Shown here piece by piece: positions 1 through 6,442 of a stretch of DNA of 7,876 bases. Source of the DNA: Marinagarivorans sp. UBA5868. Its GTDB lineage: Bacteria; Pseudomonadota; Gammaproteobacteria; Pseudomonadales; Cellvibrionaceae. Made by a program: the position numbers and the translations under genes. Numbering within the stretch: position 1 is the stretch's first letter; each line of letters starts with the position of its first letter. The stretch is taken from the NCBI GenBank assembly GCA_002432095.1, contig DJFQ01000004.1, forward strand, positions 1 to 7,876, read 5' to 3'. The notes beneath the pieces are model-generated. The model saw nothing but the letters and a program-made list of their open reading frames with translations. It was not told the origin of the DNA and made no database searches.

Positions 1-3
1 AAA

Positions 4-1176
4 TCAGGCATGCAAACGGGCCTCTTCGGGCGGTATAACCGGTACCGGGCGCGAACGCATGCGGTTGAGCTGGGCCAAAATGTCGAGCAGCTGATCCACC
101 CGATGGGCGCAAGTGTGGCGGCTGCGGATGGTTTTCAGTGCATGGGCAGCCATGGCTTGCGCAAGGTCGCCGTCGTTGCGCAAGGTGTGCAAATGGCGCT
201 GCATTTCCTCACCGTTACGGGCGATAAGATAGTCCTCTCCGGGACTAAACAGTCCCTCTCGATCCTCCCAGGGGGCACATACCAGCGGAATGCCACAGGC
301 CATGGCTTCGAACGGTCGGATTGTGGGAATGCCGGGTAAGCTGGCGGCGTAGTATCGACGTGGTACATGTATGGCAACGCGGTGATTGGCGAAAATTTCG
401 GGCACGCGAAAGTTTGGCAACCAGCCGCAGTAATGAATACCTTCCAATGCCAGTTTTTGCAGGACTTCCCGCGGATACCCAACTCCGTAAACGTGAGTCA
501 GCATTTGTTGTGCGAGCACCGGTTTGAATAAAAACTCTTCCAGCTCTGCAGCGCGTTCATCGTCTCCCCAATTGCCCACCCACACCACGTCTCCAACGGG
601 CAGATCTGAATTGGGTTCGCGGGGGTAAAACACTTGAGTATCGGCAGCTTCGTGCCAGGTCCAGACAATCTGGTTCCAACCGTGTTTTCGATAGAGATCG
701 GTGAGGATCTCGCCAAATGCGAGAATGCCGTCGTAACAATCGAGACGAAAACGATGTAACCATGAGGGATCGCTGATGGCGCGATGGTGGGTATCGTGAA
801 ACAGCAGACAGAAATCGAGATCGTGGTTGCCGCCGGCTTGCAGGCGGTTGCGCAATTCGCCAAAACCATTCACCAGCCAAGGCTCATTCCATTCGTGAAT
901 CACAATCACATCCGAGTTCGCGGCGACCTCTTCCATATCCAGATTTTCCTGGGAATAGATGCGGCTGCGCAGATTGGGATAGGCATCGTAAAAAGCGTCC
1001 AGCGCGGCGGTGCCGTGATCGCACACAAGGTTTTCCCGGCTCCAAGCATCCTCCGGTTCGTAGACTTGCACCTCGTGTCCGCGAGAGAGTAAATCCGCAA
1101 CGACGCCGCGCAGAAAATGTGCGTTGCCATGGCTCCAGTCGGATTCGAGCGAGTGGTAAAAGAAACTGAACTTCAT
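4..1176 (-). CDS. CgeB-like glycosyltransferase (two-domain, GT-B type)
   Basis: This 390-residue protein probably transfers a sugar from a nucleotide-sugar donor onto a cytoplasmic acceptor; the substrates cannot be read from the sequence. The N-terminal half (about 1-180) has a Rossmann-like opening (MKFSFFYHS) with HGNAHFLRGVVADLLSRGHEV, typical of GT-B enzymes. The C-terminal half has WVGNWGDD (199-206) and a donor-site region around RPFEAMACGIPLV (287-299), followed by a 'SPGEDYL' strand. This resembles the CgeB / Glyco_trans_1_2 group. The start chosen is the ATG at 1176: GGAG lies 7 bases upstream, and the ATG overlaps the stop of the preceding GT4 gene as ATGA. An in-frame ATG at 1326 would add 50 residues lying over the end of the GT4 gene and was rejected. 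It is the last complete gene of the cassette on this strand; its TGA lies at the left edge. Family call is fairly sure, specificity unknown. Confidence 0.85.
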   Translation of the reverse strand: MKFSFFYHSLESDWSHGNAHFLRGVVADLLSRGHEVQVYEPEDAWSRENLVCDHGTAALDAFYDAYPNLRSRIYSQENLDMEEVAANSDVIVIHEWNEPWLVNGFGELRNRLQAGGNHDLDFCLLFHDTHHRAISDPSWLHRFRLDCYDGILAFGEILTDLYRKHGWNQIVWTWHEAADTQVFYPREPNSDLPVGDVVWVGNWGDDERAAELEEFLFKPVLAQQMLTHVYGVGYPREVLQKLALEGIHYCGWLPNFRVPEIFANHRVAIHVPRRYYAASLPGIPTIRPFEAMACGIPLVCAPWEDREGLFSPGEDYLIARNGEEMQRHLHTLRNDGDLAQAMAAHALKTIRSRHTCAHRVDQLLDILAQLNRMRSRPVPVIPPEEARLHA

Positions 1177-2333
1177 GAGACGGCTCCAGAAGACAACACA
1201 GGAGATATGTGGATATTGCGTGGCAACACGCGAGGAACGTGCTGCGATGCGCGGTTTAGCGCTTGATAGATATGCATATAACCAGCCGCCATGCGACTGG
1301 CGGAATAACGTTGAGCGCGTCGCCACGAACGCTCCATCATGCGGCTCAGTCTTGTAGGGTCTTCGATCAACGCTTCGAGAGTGTCGCGCATGGCTTGTGG
1401 GTCATTGGGATCCACATATTCCGCGGCGTCACCCCAAATCTCCCGCAGACTGGCGATGTCGCCCAGTACCAACGCACAACCAGCACGGGCGGCTTCCAAA
1501 ATTCCCATGCCAAAAGGTTCGTAGCGGGCCGGCGCCACATAGATGCTGGCGCGCAGAAGGCGGTCTGCCATTGCCTTTTGGTCCAGCGGGCCGAGGTTAT
1601 GCAACCCGCCGATGTTGGCGGCGGTCCCGCCAGCGGAATGTATTCCGGCGACCTGAACTTTCCATGATAAGTCCGCGGCTACGGCAGCGAGGCTGCCGAT
1701 ATTTTTTGCTTCATCCCAGAGCCGTCCCGCGCTCAATGCCACCGGCTCCATAAACGGGATTTTCGCCTCGGGCGAGGGCAGTAACGCGGGAAAATCACGC
1801 CCGTGGAAGATAACGGAAGGAACGGCGATAGCGCCGTAATGGCGAATCAATGCGTCCATCATTGCGGTGGAAGGCGCAACCACCCGATCCGCCGCCCGCA
1901 GACTGGCGCGCACCGACTTGCGGTACTGCTGCCATTCTGTCGCGGGTGCCGGACGCTTTCGCACCGCTTCCCACCAGGACATCACACAGGAATGGCCCAC
2001 CAGCACCACCGGGCTATGCCAGTCCAATGCGCCGTGAGCCAAATCGTTCAAATGAATAATGTCCGGCCGAAGCTTGCGTTCCAGGGATAATAGCCACTCG
2101 CCGGCCTGATGCACATCTTTGCCGGCATCCACCATCCAGCATAATTTGTAAGTGCTTTCGTACAGCGTGACGTGAGGCAATTGGCCGATTTGCTGACGCT
2201 GTTCCAGAGACAGCGCGCCACCCATGGACGCTAATGAGATGGTTACACCGTAAGGGCGCAACGCCTCGCACAACTCCATGCTGTAGGTCCAGACGCCGCT
2301 CACGGTGTCCGTGGTCATGAGTATGCGCATCAT
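1173..2333 (-). CDS. GT4-family glycosyltransferase
   Basis: A 386-residue retaining glycosyltransferase of the GT4 family (GT-B fold), expected in the cytoplasm or at the inner membrane face. The N-terminus carries the family's acceptor-side loop (VSGVWTYSMELCEAL, 11-25), like the usual GGVWTY motif. The donor-binding half shows SAGRLWDEAKN (201-211), where R204 and K210 match the phosphate-contacting Arg and Lys of GT4 enzymes. An EX7E motif follows (E272 to E280 in YEPFGMGILE). Length is normal for the family. The start at 2333 overlaps the stop of the upstream oxidoreductase as ATGA and has AGGA 10 bases upstream; a second ATG directly follows and cannot be excluded as the start. The 3' end overlaps the next glycosyltransferase in the same way. 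Two dissimilar transferases in a row suggest sequential addition of sugars to one glycan. Donor and acceptor are unknown. Confidence 0.9.
   Translation of the reverse strand: MMRILMTTDTVSGVWTYSMELCEALRPYGVTISLASMGGALSLEQRQQIGQLPHVTLYESTYKLCWMVDAGKDVHQAGEWLLSLERKLRPDIIHLNDLAHGALDWHSPVVLVGHSCVMSWWEAVRKRPAPATEWQQYRKSVRASLRAADRVVAPSTAMMDALIRHYGAIAVPSVIFHGRDFPALLPSPEAKIPFMEPVALSAGRLWDEAKNIGSLAAVAADLSWKVQVAGIHSAGGTAANIGGLHNLGPLDQKAMADRLLRASIYVAPARYEPFGMGILEAARAGCALVLGDIASLREIWGDAAEYVDPNDPQAMRDTLEALIEDPTRLSRMMERSWRRAQRYSASRMAAGYMHIYQALNRASQHVPRVLPRNIHISPVLSSGAVS
1184..1187 (-). promoter_or_regulatory. Ribosome binding site deciding the CgeB-like start
   Basis: GGAG on the minus strand, 7 bases before the ATG at 1176 and inside the end of the GT4 gene. 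Together with the ATGA overlap it fixes the start 150 bases downstream of the longest possible reading frame. Confidence 0.7.
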
Positions 2334-3415
2334 CGGCAGTAAATCCTGTCGATGACATGAGCGACCTTAAGCGCTTGTTCCACTTCCGGGTCGTACTGAT
2401 CGTCCTCCGCCAAACGCGTCACCCACTGGAGGAGGGCGCGACCACCCCATGCATCGGGTGGACCTGCAAGACGCTGGCGGCTGGTGCCGCGTGTCTGTTC
2501 CAGTTCAAAATCGAAAAATGAACCGTTGAGATTACGCAACACTGCACCGCCCTTGGTGCCATAAAAATGCGCTTCAATCACCGCGTTTTTACCCGCGTGC
2601 AGATTCCATGAACAACTTAAACGCGCACGCGCATTGCCGAGTCCGAACTCCGCAACAGCGTAGTCCTCCGCCGCGCTGTAGGGTGGGCGTTGTTTTTTCC
2701 CTTGGTTATACAAACTGCTGGAGAGCTGATTAACATCGCAGGTGCCAGTCAACCACAACGCCAAGTCCACTAAATGAATACCCAAATCCATCACGCAGCC
2801 ACCGCCGGATGACGCCATATCATAAAACCACGGTTTATCCGGTCCGTAAGCGTGGTGAAAGGTGAGATCTATGGCGAATATTTCCCCAAGCTCGCCAGCG
2901 GCGATCAGGCGGCGAAGCACATCCATTCCCTGCAAATGCCGATAAGAAAAATCGATACCCAACAGCTTGTTGGCCAGCCACGCAGATTGAATCACTCGCG
3001 CGGTTTCGGAGCTGGTACGGGCGAGCGGTTTTTGGCAGAAAACCGCCTTACCGCTTTCCAGCACTTCAACACACTGTTCCGCGTGCAGAGCGCTGGGGGT
3101 GGCAATCACCACACCGTCCAAATCTGCGTCCAGCAGATCTGCAAAACTCTTGCAGACTTTTATTTCATCACCCAACTCTGCCGCGCTAGCTGCCGCTTGT
3201 GGACAGGGGTCCCACACGGCGCAGTAACGCGCCAATGGTTGTTCCATAATGGCTTGGGCATCCAACAGAGCCTGCATGCGCTGTCGGCCTATCCAGCCGG
3301 TTCCCAAAAACCCCAAACGCACAGGCGTTCGCGAACTTCTGCGCAATGTTTTTATGGTGGAAAAATCCAGAACCGGTGCTTCTGGAATCGCCTTCATGAT
3401 CATGGCGGTGCTCAT
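2330..3415 (-). CDS. Gfo/Idh/MocA-family NAD(P)-dependent oxidoreductase
   Basis: A 361-residue oxidoreductase of the Gfo/Idh/MocA family, which oxidises or reduces sugars, inositols or nucleotide sugars using NAD(P). The dinucleotide-binding motif GxGxxG is at 38-43 (GTGWIG). The conserved lysine motif, usually EKP, reads QKP here (128-130): the lysine is kept and the acid is replaced by Gln. The C-terminal substrate domain has the DxGxHxxD signature (MDLGIHLVDL, 209-218) with the expected catalytic His at 214. About 30 extra residues precede the Rossmann fold, so translation could begin at the ATG for M5 or M7; an AAGG-like site lies about 12 bases before the first ATG, a weak fit. The stop overlaps the start of the GT4 gene (ATGA), so the two are translationally coupled. 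In this setting it probably makes or modifies the sugar used by the downstream transferases; the substrate is not determinable. Confidence 0.9.
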   Translation of the reverse strand: MSTAMIMKAIPEAPVLDFSTIKTLRRSSRTPVRLGFLGTGWIGRQRMQALLDAQAIMEQPLARYCAVWDPCPQAAASAAELGDEIKVCKSFADLLDADLDGVVIATPSALHAEQCVEVLESGKAVFCQKPLARTSSETARVIQSAWLANKLLGIDFSYRHLQGMDVLRRLIAAGELGEIFAIDLTFHHAYGPDKPWFYDMASSGGGCVMDLGIHLVDLALWLTGTCDVNQLSSSLYNQGKKQRPPYSAAEDYAVAEFGLGNARARLSCSWNLHAGKNAVIEAHFYGTKGGAVLRNLNGSFFDFELEQTRGTSRQRLAGPPDAWGGRALLQWVTRLAEDDQYDPEVEQALKVAHVIDRIYCR

Positions 3416-3460
3416 AGTGTTATCTAACCTTTAATAAATCTGTCGGTGTAAAGATGTCGG

Positions 3461-3498
3461 GCGCTCGAGCACATAAGAAGAGAAATTGAGTCGAGCGC
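3461..3498. repeat. Inverted repeat, 8-bp arms, 22-base loop
   Basis: gcgctcga at 3461-3468 pairs perfectly with tcgagcgc at 3491-3498. It lies upstream of the oxidoreductase start on the minus strand, so it could be an operator or a hairpin in a read-through transcript. There is no T-run after it on the minus strand, which argues against a terminator for the epimerase-like gene. Confidence 0.5.
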
Positions 3499-3542
3499 GA
3501 AAAATTGCTTAGCGAGAAAAATGATTGAGCAGGAACAACCAA

Positions 3543-3580
3543 ATAAGTGTGGTGTGTCGATATAAATGTGGTGTGTCGAT
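3543..3580. repeat. 19-bp tandem duplication
   Basis: Two adjacent 19-base copies at 3543-3561 and 3562-3580 differ at a single position (ataa, then g or a, then tgtggtgtgtcgat). The copies lie 11 bases past the stop of the epimerase-like gene. They could be a binding site spaced by nearly two helix turns or a simple slippage duplication; nothing in the sequence decides. Confidence 0.9.
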
Positions 3581-3590
3581 GCGCATCGGT

Positions 3591-4550
3591 TCATCGCGCC
3601 GTTTCTCCCGCACCGGAATTTTGCCGGCTAAACGAAAAACGGTTATTCGCCAAAGCAACGGCGAAAGCAGTATTGCGGTGTAAAACACCCTCAAAATAAG
3701 TAATCGTTCGAAGCAGGCCTTCTTCTAGAGCTATGCTTGGCTCCCAGCCCAATAATTGTTTTGCGCGTTCCACGTCAGGCCGGCGGCTCCAATCTTTTTC
3801 GGATAACGTATGAAAAACCACCGTGGAACTCGAACCCACCAGCGCAATGATTTTCTGCGCAAGCTCGAACACCGGGCAATCGCGGGAGCTTCCCAGGTCG
3901 ACTGGCCCGACGATGTTCTGGGGAGCTTCCATCAGTGCACGCAAACCGGAAACTAAATCGTCCACATAACAAAATGAACGGATTTGGCTGCCGTCGCCGT
4001 AAATCGTCAAAGGGCGATTGAGCAGGGCCTGAACAATAAAGTTGGACACCACACGGCCATCCAGCGCGGGCATAAATGGGCCGTAAGCATTAAAAATTCG
4101 AGCCGTGCGAATATCTACGTTGAATGTATCCACATCGTCAAAATCATTCGCTGCATGTCGCTGTACTGCGCCACTGGTAAATATTTGATCATTGGAAAGC
4201 TGGATGACACGGGCTCGATTGCGATGGGCGAGAGTGATCAAATTATTGACGCCGGTAGCGCGATTAAAAAATGCCGGCGCTGAAATATCCGGCTGCTCAC
4301 TTGGCAAGCCGCCGCTCGTTAGGTTATAGATTTCATCGACGTGAATGTTGATTGGGTCAGCAACGTCCTGCTCCAGCACTTGCAGATCGCCAAAATCTTC
4401 CAGGTGATCGAGGTTCGCTCTGCGTCCTTTAAAGAAGTTATCCAAAACGGTAACTTCATGTCCTTCCTTCAGCAGCGCCACGCATAAATTAGTTCCTAAA
4501 AATCCTGCTCCACCGGCTACCAGAATTCGTTTTTTTAATGTTGGTATCAT
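3591..4550 (-). CDS. NAD-dependent epimerase/dehydratase, UDP-glucuronate decarboxylase-like, lacking the YxxxK segment
   Basis: A 319-residue extended short-chain dehydrogenase, closest in motifs to bacterial UDP-glucuronate decarboxylases (UDP-xylose synthases). Family hallmarks are the NAD-binding GGAGFLG (13-19), [12 protein letters not shown] (36-47), the DEIYNL strand (72-77), [14 protein letters not shown] (145-158), and the block [30 protein letters not shown] (165-200). [16 protein letters not shown] (256-271) is the usual C-terminal motif. The catalytic parts are altered. The normal S/T-x-E-VYGD stretch reads [10 protein letters not shown] (118-127). Only about 17 residues then precede VDIRTARIF, where relatives have about 24 more, including the catalytic Tyr and Lys. 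The reading frame is intact across this point. A tail of about 30 residues (289-319) extends past the usual family end. The start has AAGGG 9 bases upstream. It is first in the cassette. Fold assignment is sure; decarboxylase activity is doubtful. Confidence 0.85.
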   Translation of the reverse strand: MIPTLKKRILVAGGAGFLGTNLCVALLKEGHEVTVLDNFFKGRRANLDHLEDFGDLQVLEQDVADPINIHVDEIYNLTSGGLPSEQPDISAPAFFNRATGVNNLITLAHRNRARVIQLSNDQIFTSGAVQRHAANDFDDVDTFNVDIRTARIFNAYGPFMPALDGRVVSNFIVQALLNRPLTIYGDGSQIRSFCYVDDLVSGLRALMEAPQNIVGPVDLGSSRDCPVFELAQKIIALVGSSSTVVFHTLSEKDWSRRPDVERAKQLLGWEPSIALEEGLLRTITYFEGVLHRNTAFAVALANNRFSFSRQNSGAGETAR

Positions 4551-4559
4551 TACAACACA

Positions 4560-4564
4560 CCCTT
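4560..4564 (-). promoter_or_regulatory. Ribosome binding site of the epimerase-like gene
   Basis: AAGGG on the minus strand, 9 bases before the ATG at 4550. It supports this start; no alternative in-frame ATG lies upstream in the same frame with a better site. Confidence 0.5.
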
Positions 4565-4730
4565 AAAAAGCTAACCGATAGATAAACTGGTATGGCGCTG
4601 CGCCGCGTCATCCGATCAAGTGAAAACGCGTACCAACAAAATTCTGATAGGCCCAACTGACATCCGGTTCGCGGGCGACCTGTTTGTCGATCTTCCGTTA
4701 TAGCGAGATATATGCCAGAGCCGAAGCAAC

Positions 4731-4766
4731 ATAGATTTCAAAGCGCTAAACAATATATTTCAAAGC
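4731..4766. repeat. Short direct repeat, 22-base period
   Basis: atttcaaagc occurs at 4735-4744 and 4757-4766. With the bases before it, the match is 13 of 14. Two helix turns of spacing would suit a regulator binding as a pair, but no known operator is recognised. Confidence 0.5.
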
Positions 4767-5162
4767 TCGGAGCGATCTCATTTAAAGCCAATAAATGCTG
4801 CTTTTTTAGGCAAATTGGCCGAGAGCAAATAGCGGGAGCGGAGGATGTCAAAGTAGCTGGTTATGACGGATCGAAGCATAAAAAAGGTCTTCTAATAATT
4901 CATTTTTACACCACTTGTAAGATTTACAGGTTAACCAAGAACCCCGACTCCTAGATTTATTAAAGCTGTACCAGTGTTGCGAATTGCTTCGCTTGACGAG
5001 GGAGCATGCTTCGTTCCGGCTTGCAAAAGTTCAAATTGGCATCTGCAGGTTCATCCTGTCACTAAAGACTGAGGTGCCTCACGCCAAACGTCCTTTCGCC
5101 TAAGAATATCGACTGGATTTCGCCTTGGGTTAACAACCGAACGGTACGGCTGTCCCTGCCCG

Positions 5163-5198
5163 GTTAGGGTCTCGATCGCATCTGCGGCAAAACCTAAC
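5163..5198 (+). promoter_or_regulatory. Possible leader hairpin upstream of the OmpA gene
   Basis: gttagg (5163-5168) can pair with cctaac (5193-5198) across a 24-base loop, 26 bases before the OmpA start codon. The ribosome binding site lies outside it. Six-base arms with so large a loop can arise by chance, so this is only a candidate. Confidence 0.2.
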
Positions 5199-5211
5199 AA
5201 AAACGATATTC

Positions 5212-5215
5212 GAGG
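5212..5215 (+). promoter_or_regulatory. Ribosome binding site of the OmpA-family gene
   Basis: GAGG, 9 bases before the ATG at 5225. It agrees with the start that gives a complete signal peptide. Confidence 0.55.
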
Positions 5216-5224
5216 CTCATCTTA

Positions 5225-6412
5225 ATGCGCACAAAAACCCTCGCTTTTCCAAAGTATGTGGTGTTGACAGCCCTGACTTTGACGACCAATGCGCATGCCG
5301 CGTCAGAGGGCTGGTACTTGGGTTTGAAAGGTGGTTACACAAAAAATGACCACTCATGCGAGTCGACTGCACTGGAGTGTGACCGTAGCGGAAGCGGCTA
5401 CGGGATTTTTGGCGGTTATGATTTTAACCGTCGGTTGGGTTTGGAGTTCGGCTATACCGATCTGGGGGATTCTTCGGCGGTTTATCCAGAAATCAGCCTG
5501 GACGGTGAAATTTCCGCATTCGACATTTCCGCCAAATACACCCGACAGTTGTTCGGCGAGTCGCAACTATTTGCCAAACTCGGAGCAACTTATTGGCAAG
5601 CGGAAGTAAAAGGTTGGGAAGTAAAAGTAGATGGCTCCGGCTTTAGCCCCAATTTCGGTTTGGGTGTCAGCATGCCATTCACGGATCGATTTTCCGCGCG
5701 CGTCGAATATCAGTATTTCGGCAAAGTCGGCGACAGCGAACTCGGCCATACCCAACCGAATTTTCTTTCTCTGGGACTGACATGGCATTTCCCGCCGCGC
5801 GTAGTGCCTGTGCCTTATCCCCATTCTTTCCTTCCCGAAGAATCCCCAGCTGAGCCCGAAGTTGCCCAGTCCGACACTGGTGCGGATGAGAATTCTTTGG
5901 CAGAGGAGAATGCTCTAACAGCAACCGAAGCACCGAGCCAGCCTGAATCTGCTGCAGAAGCCGTGGCTGTCGATTCCACCGCGGAAATTACCAGCGAGCC
6001 GCAACAGAAGGATCAGGCGGAACAGCCGCAATTGGCGAAAACCCAAGGGGACGGCCCGATCATTATTGACGACCGCAACCACAGCCCGCTTTTTGCGAGG
6101 GGCTCGACGGTGCTGAAAATTAATTACGCGCTGGAAAAAATCGCCGTCGATTTGCTGCGCAGTCCTAATTTGTTTGTGCATATTGTCGTGCATACCGATG
6201 ACGAAGGCGGCAGCGCGCAGAACCAGCAGCTTGCCAAAGCGCGGGCGGACAAACTTGCGGATTATTTGATATGGCAAGGCGTAAATCCCGATCATATTAC
6301 TGTGGAGGGAAAAGGCGAGGCCGATCCGGTGGTGAAAAAGAATACCGATGCGGCCCGCGCACGCAATCGACGAGCGGAATTTTTTATTTCCGAAACGCGA
6401 CCACGTCGTTAA
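5225..6412 (+). CDS. OmpA-family outer-membrane protein (beta-barrel plus peptidoglycan-binding domain)
   Basis: A 395-residue envelope protein that should span the outer membrane and hold on to peptidoglycan. Residues 1-25 form a Sec signal peptide with an AHA-A cleavage site. Residues 26-190 look like an eight-stranded barrel: it opens with GWYLGLKGGYTKND, continues with alternating aromatic strands (GLEFGYTDLGD, FAKLGATYW, ARVEYQYFGKVGD) and closes with LSLGLTWHF. Two cysteines (45 and 52) lie in the first loop and could form a disulfide. Residues 191-275 are a long linker, first Pro-rich and then rich in Glu, Ala and Gln. Residues about 286-392 are an OmpA domain. In HTDDEGG the Asp 325, and in LAKARA the Arg 340, match the pair that contacts diaminopimelate, and NRRAEF (381-386) is the usual end motif. 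The usual GHTD reads VHTD. Unlike OprF-type relatives, its linker has no TSP3 repeats, yet a TSP3 lipoprotein follows 30 bases downstream, probably in the same operon. Whether it also acts as a porin cannot be told. Confidence 0.92.
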   Translation: MRTKTLAFPKYVVLTALTLTTNAHAASEGWYLGLKGGYTKNDHSCESTALECDRSGSGYGIFGGYDFNRRLGLEFGYTDLGDSSAVYPEISLDGEISAFDISAKYTRQLFGESQLFAKLGATYWQAEVKGWEVKVDGSGFSPNFGLGVSMPFTDRFSARVEYQYFGKVGDSELGHTQPNFLSLGLTWHFPPRVVPVPYPHSFLPEESPAEPEVAQSDTGADENSLAEENALTATEAPSQPESAAEAVAVDSTAEITSEPQQKDQAEQPQLAKTQGDGPIIIDDRNHSPLFARGSTVLKINYALEKIAVDLLRSPNLFVHIVVHTDDEGGSAQNQQLAKARADKLADYLIWQGVNPDHITVEGKGEADPVVKKNTDAARARNRRAEFFISETRPRR

Positions 6413-6430
6413 TTTTTTATTTCTTGGTTT

Positions 6431-6435
6431 AGAGG
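6431..6435 (+). promoter_or_regulatory. Ribosome binding site of the TSP3 lipoprotein gene
   Basis: AGAGG ends 7 bases before the ATG at 6443, inside the 30-base gap after the OmpA stop. No terminator hairpin lies in that gap, which favours co-transcription. Confidence 0.75.
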
Positions 6436-6442
6436 ATTTTCC

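Larger units (their letters stand above)
3416..3590. other. Intergenic spacer inside the glycan cassette
   Basis: These 175 bases separate the epimerase-like gene from the oxidoreductase on the minus strand. No gene is seen. The spacer holds a 19-bp tandem duplication just after the epimerase stop and an inverted repeat with 8-bp arms nearer the oxidoreductase. On the minus strand the inverted repeat is not followed by a T-run, so it does not look like an intrinsic terminator. A CCGACA / TATTAA pair with an 18-base gap lies shortly before the oxidoreductase start and could be a weak promoter, but it is too poor to call. The gap leaves open whether the oxidoreductase and both transferases have their own promoter. 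Confidence 0.6.
4551..5224. other. Divergent intergenic region between the glycan cassette and the OmpA gene
   Basis: This 674-base stretch must hold promoters for both directions, but no clear -35/-10 pair was found for either. No convincing gene is present: one 80-codon reading frame (4712-4954) has no good ribosome binding site and resembles nothing recognised. The part from about 4700 to 4975 is AT-richer than its surroundings. Small structures seen are a 14-bp imperfect direct repeat (4731-4744 and 4753-4766, 22-base period), a TGTAA-GAT-TTACA dyad (4916-4928), a GCGAA/TTCGC hairpin (4979-4992), a TGAGG-TG-CCTCA dyad (5070-5081) and a gttagg/cctaac pair (5163-5198). The right-hand 250 bases are a long leader for the OmpA gene. 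Confidence 0.6.

Noticed and set aside
1177..1326. A 50-residue N-terminal extension of the CgeB-like transferase
   Set aside because: It lies over the end of the GT4 gene and does not look like a family N-terminus. The ATG at 1176 has a GGAG site and an ATGA overlap.
2852..3427. A 191-codon plus-strand reading frame opposite the oxidoreductase
   Set aside because: It is opposite a gene with a complete set of Gfo/Idh/MocA motifs, has no recognisable domain and no ribosome binding site worth noting.
4608..4697. A minus-strand stretch reading like the end of a protein (about 29 codons, ending FVGTRFHLIG), possibly a gene remnant
   Set aside because: The plus strand over the same bases also gives a plausible-looking protein end (PTDIRFAGDLF, ending DLPL), so the resemblance is not informative. 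Neither has a start with a ribosome binding site.
4712..4954. 80-codon plus-strand reading frame in the divergent intergenic region
   Set aside because: It has no good ribosome binding site, no recognised motif and AT-rich composition, and it contains the small repeats described for the region. A real small basic protein cannot be excluded, but support is too thin.
4993..5021. TTGACG followed by a possible -10 element as a promoter for the OmpA gene
   Set aside because: At a 17-base spacing the -10 would read ccggct, far from TATAAT, and nearby spacings are no better.
6413..6442. T-rich spacer after the OmpA stop as a possible terminator
   Set aside because: There is no hairpin before the T-runs, and a good ribosome binding site for the next gene lies within the same spacer.
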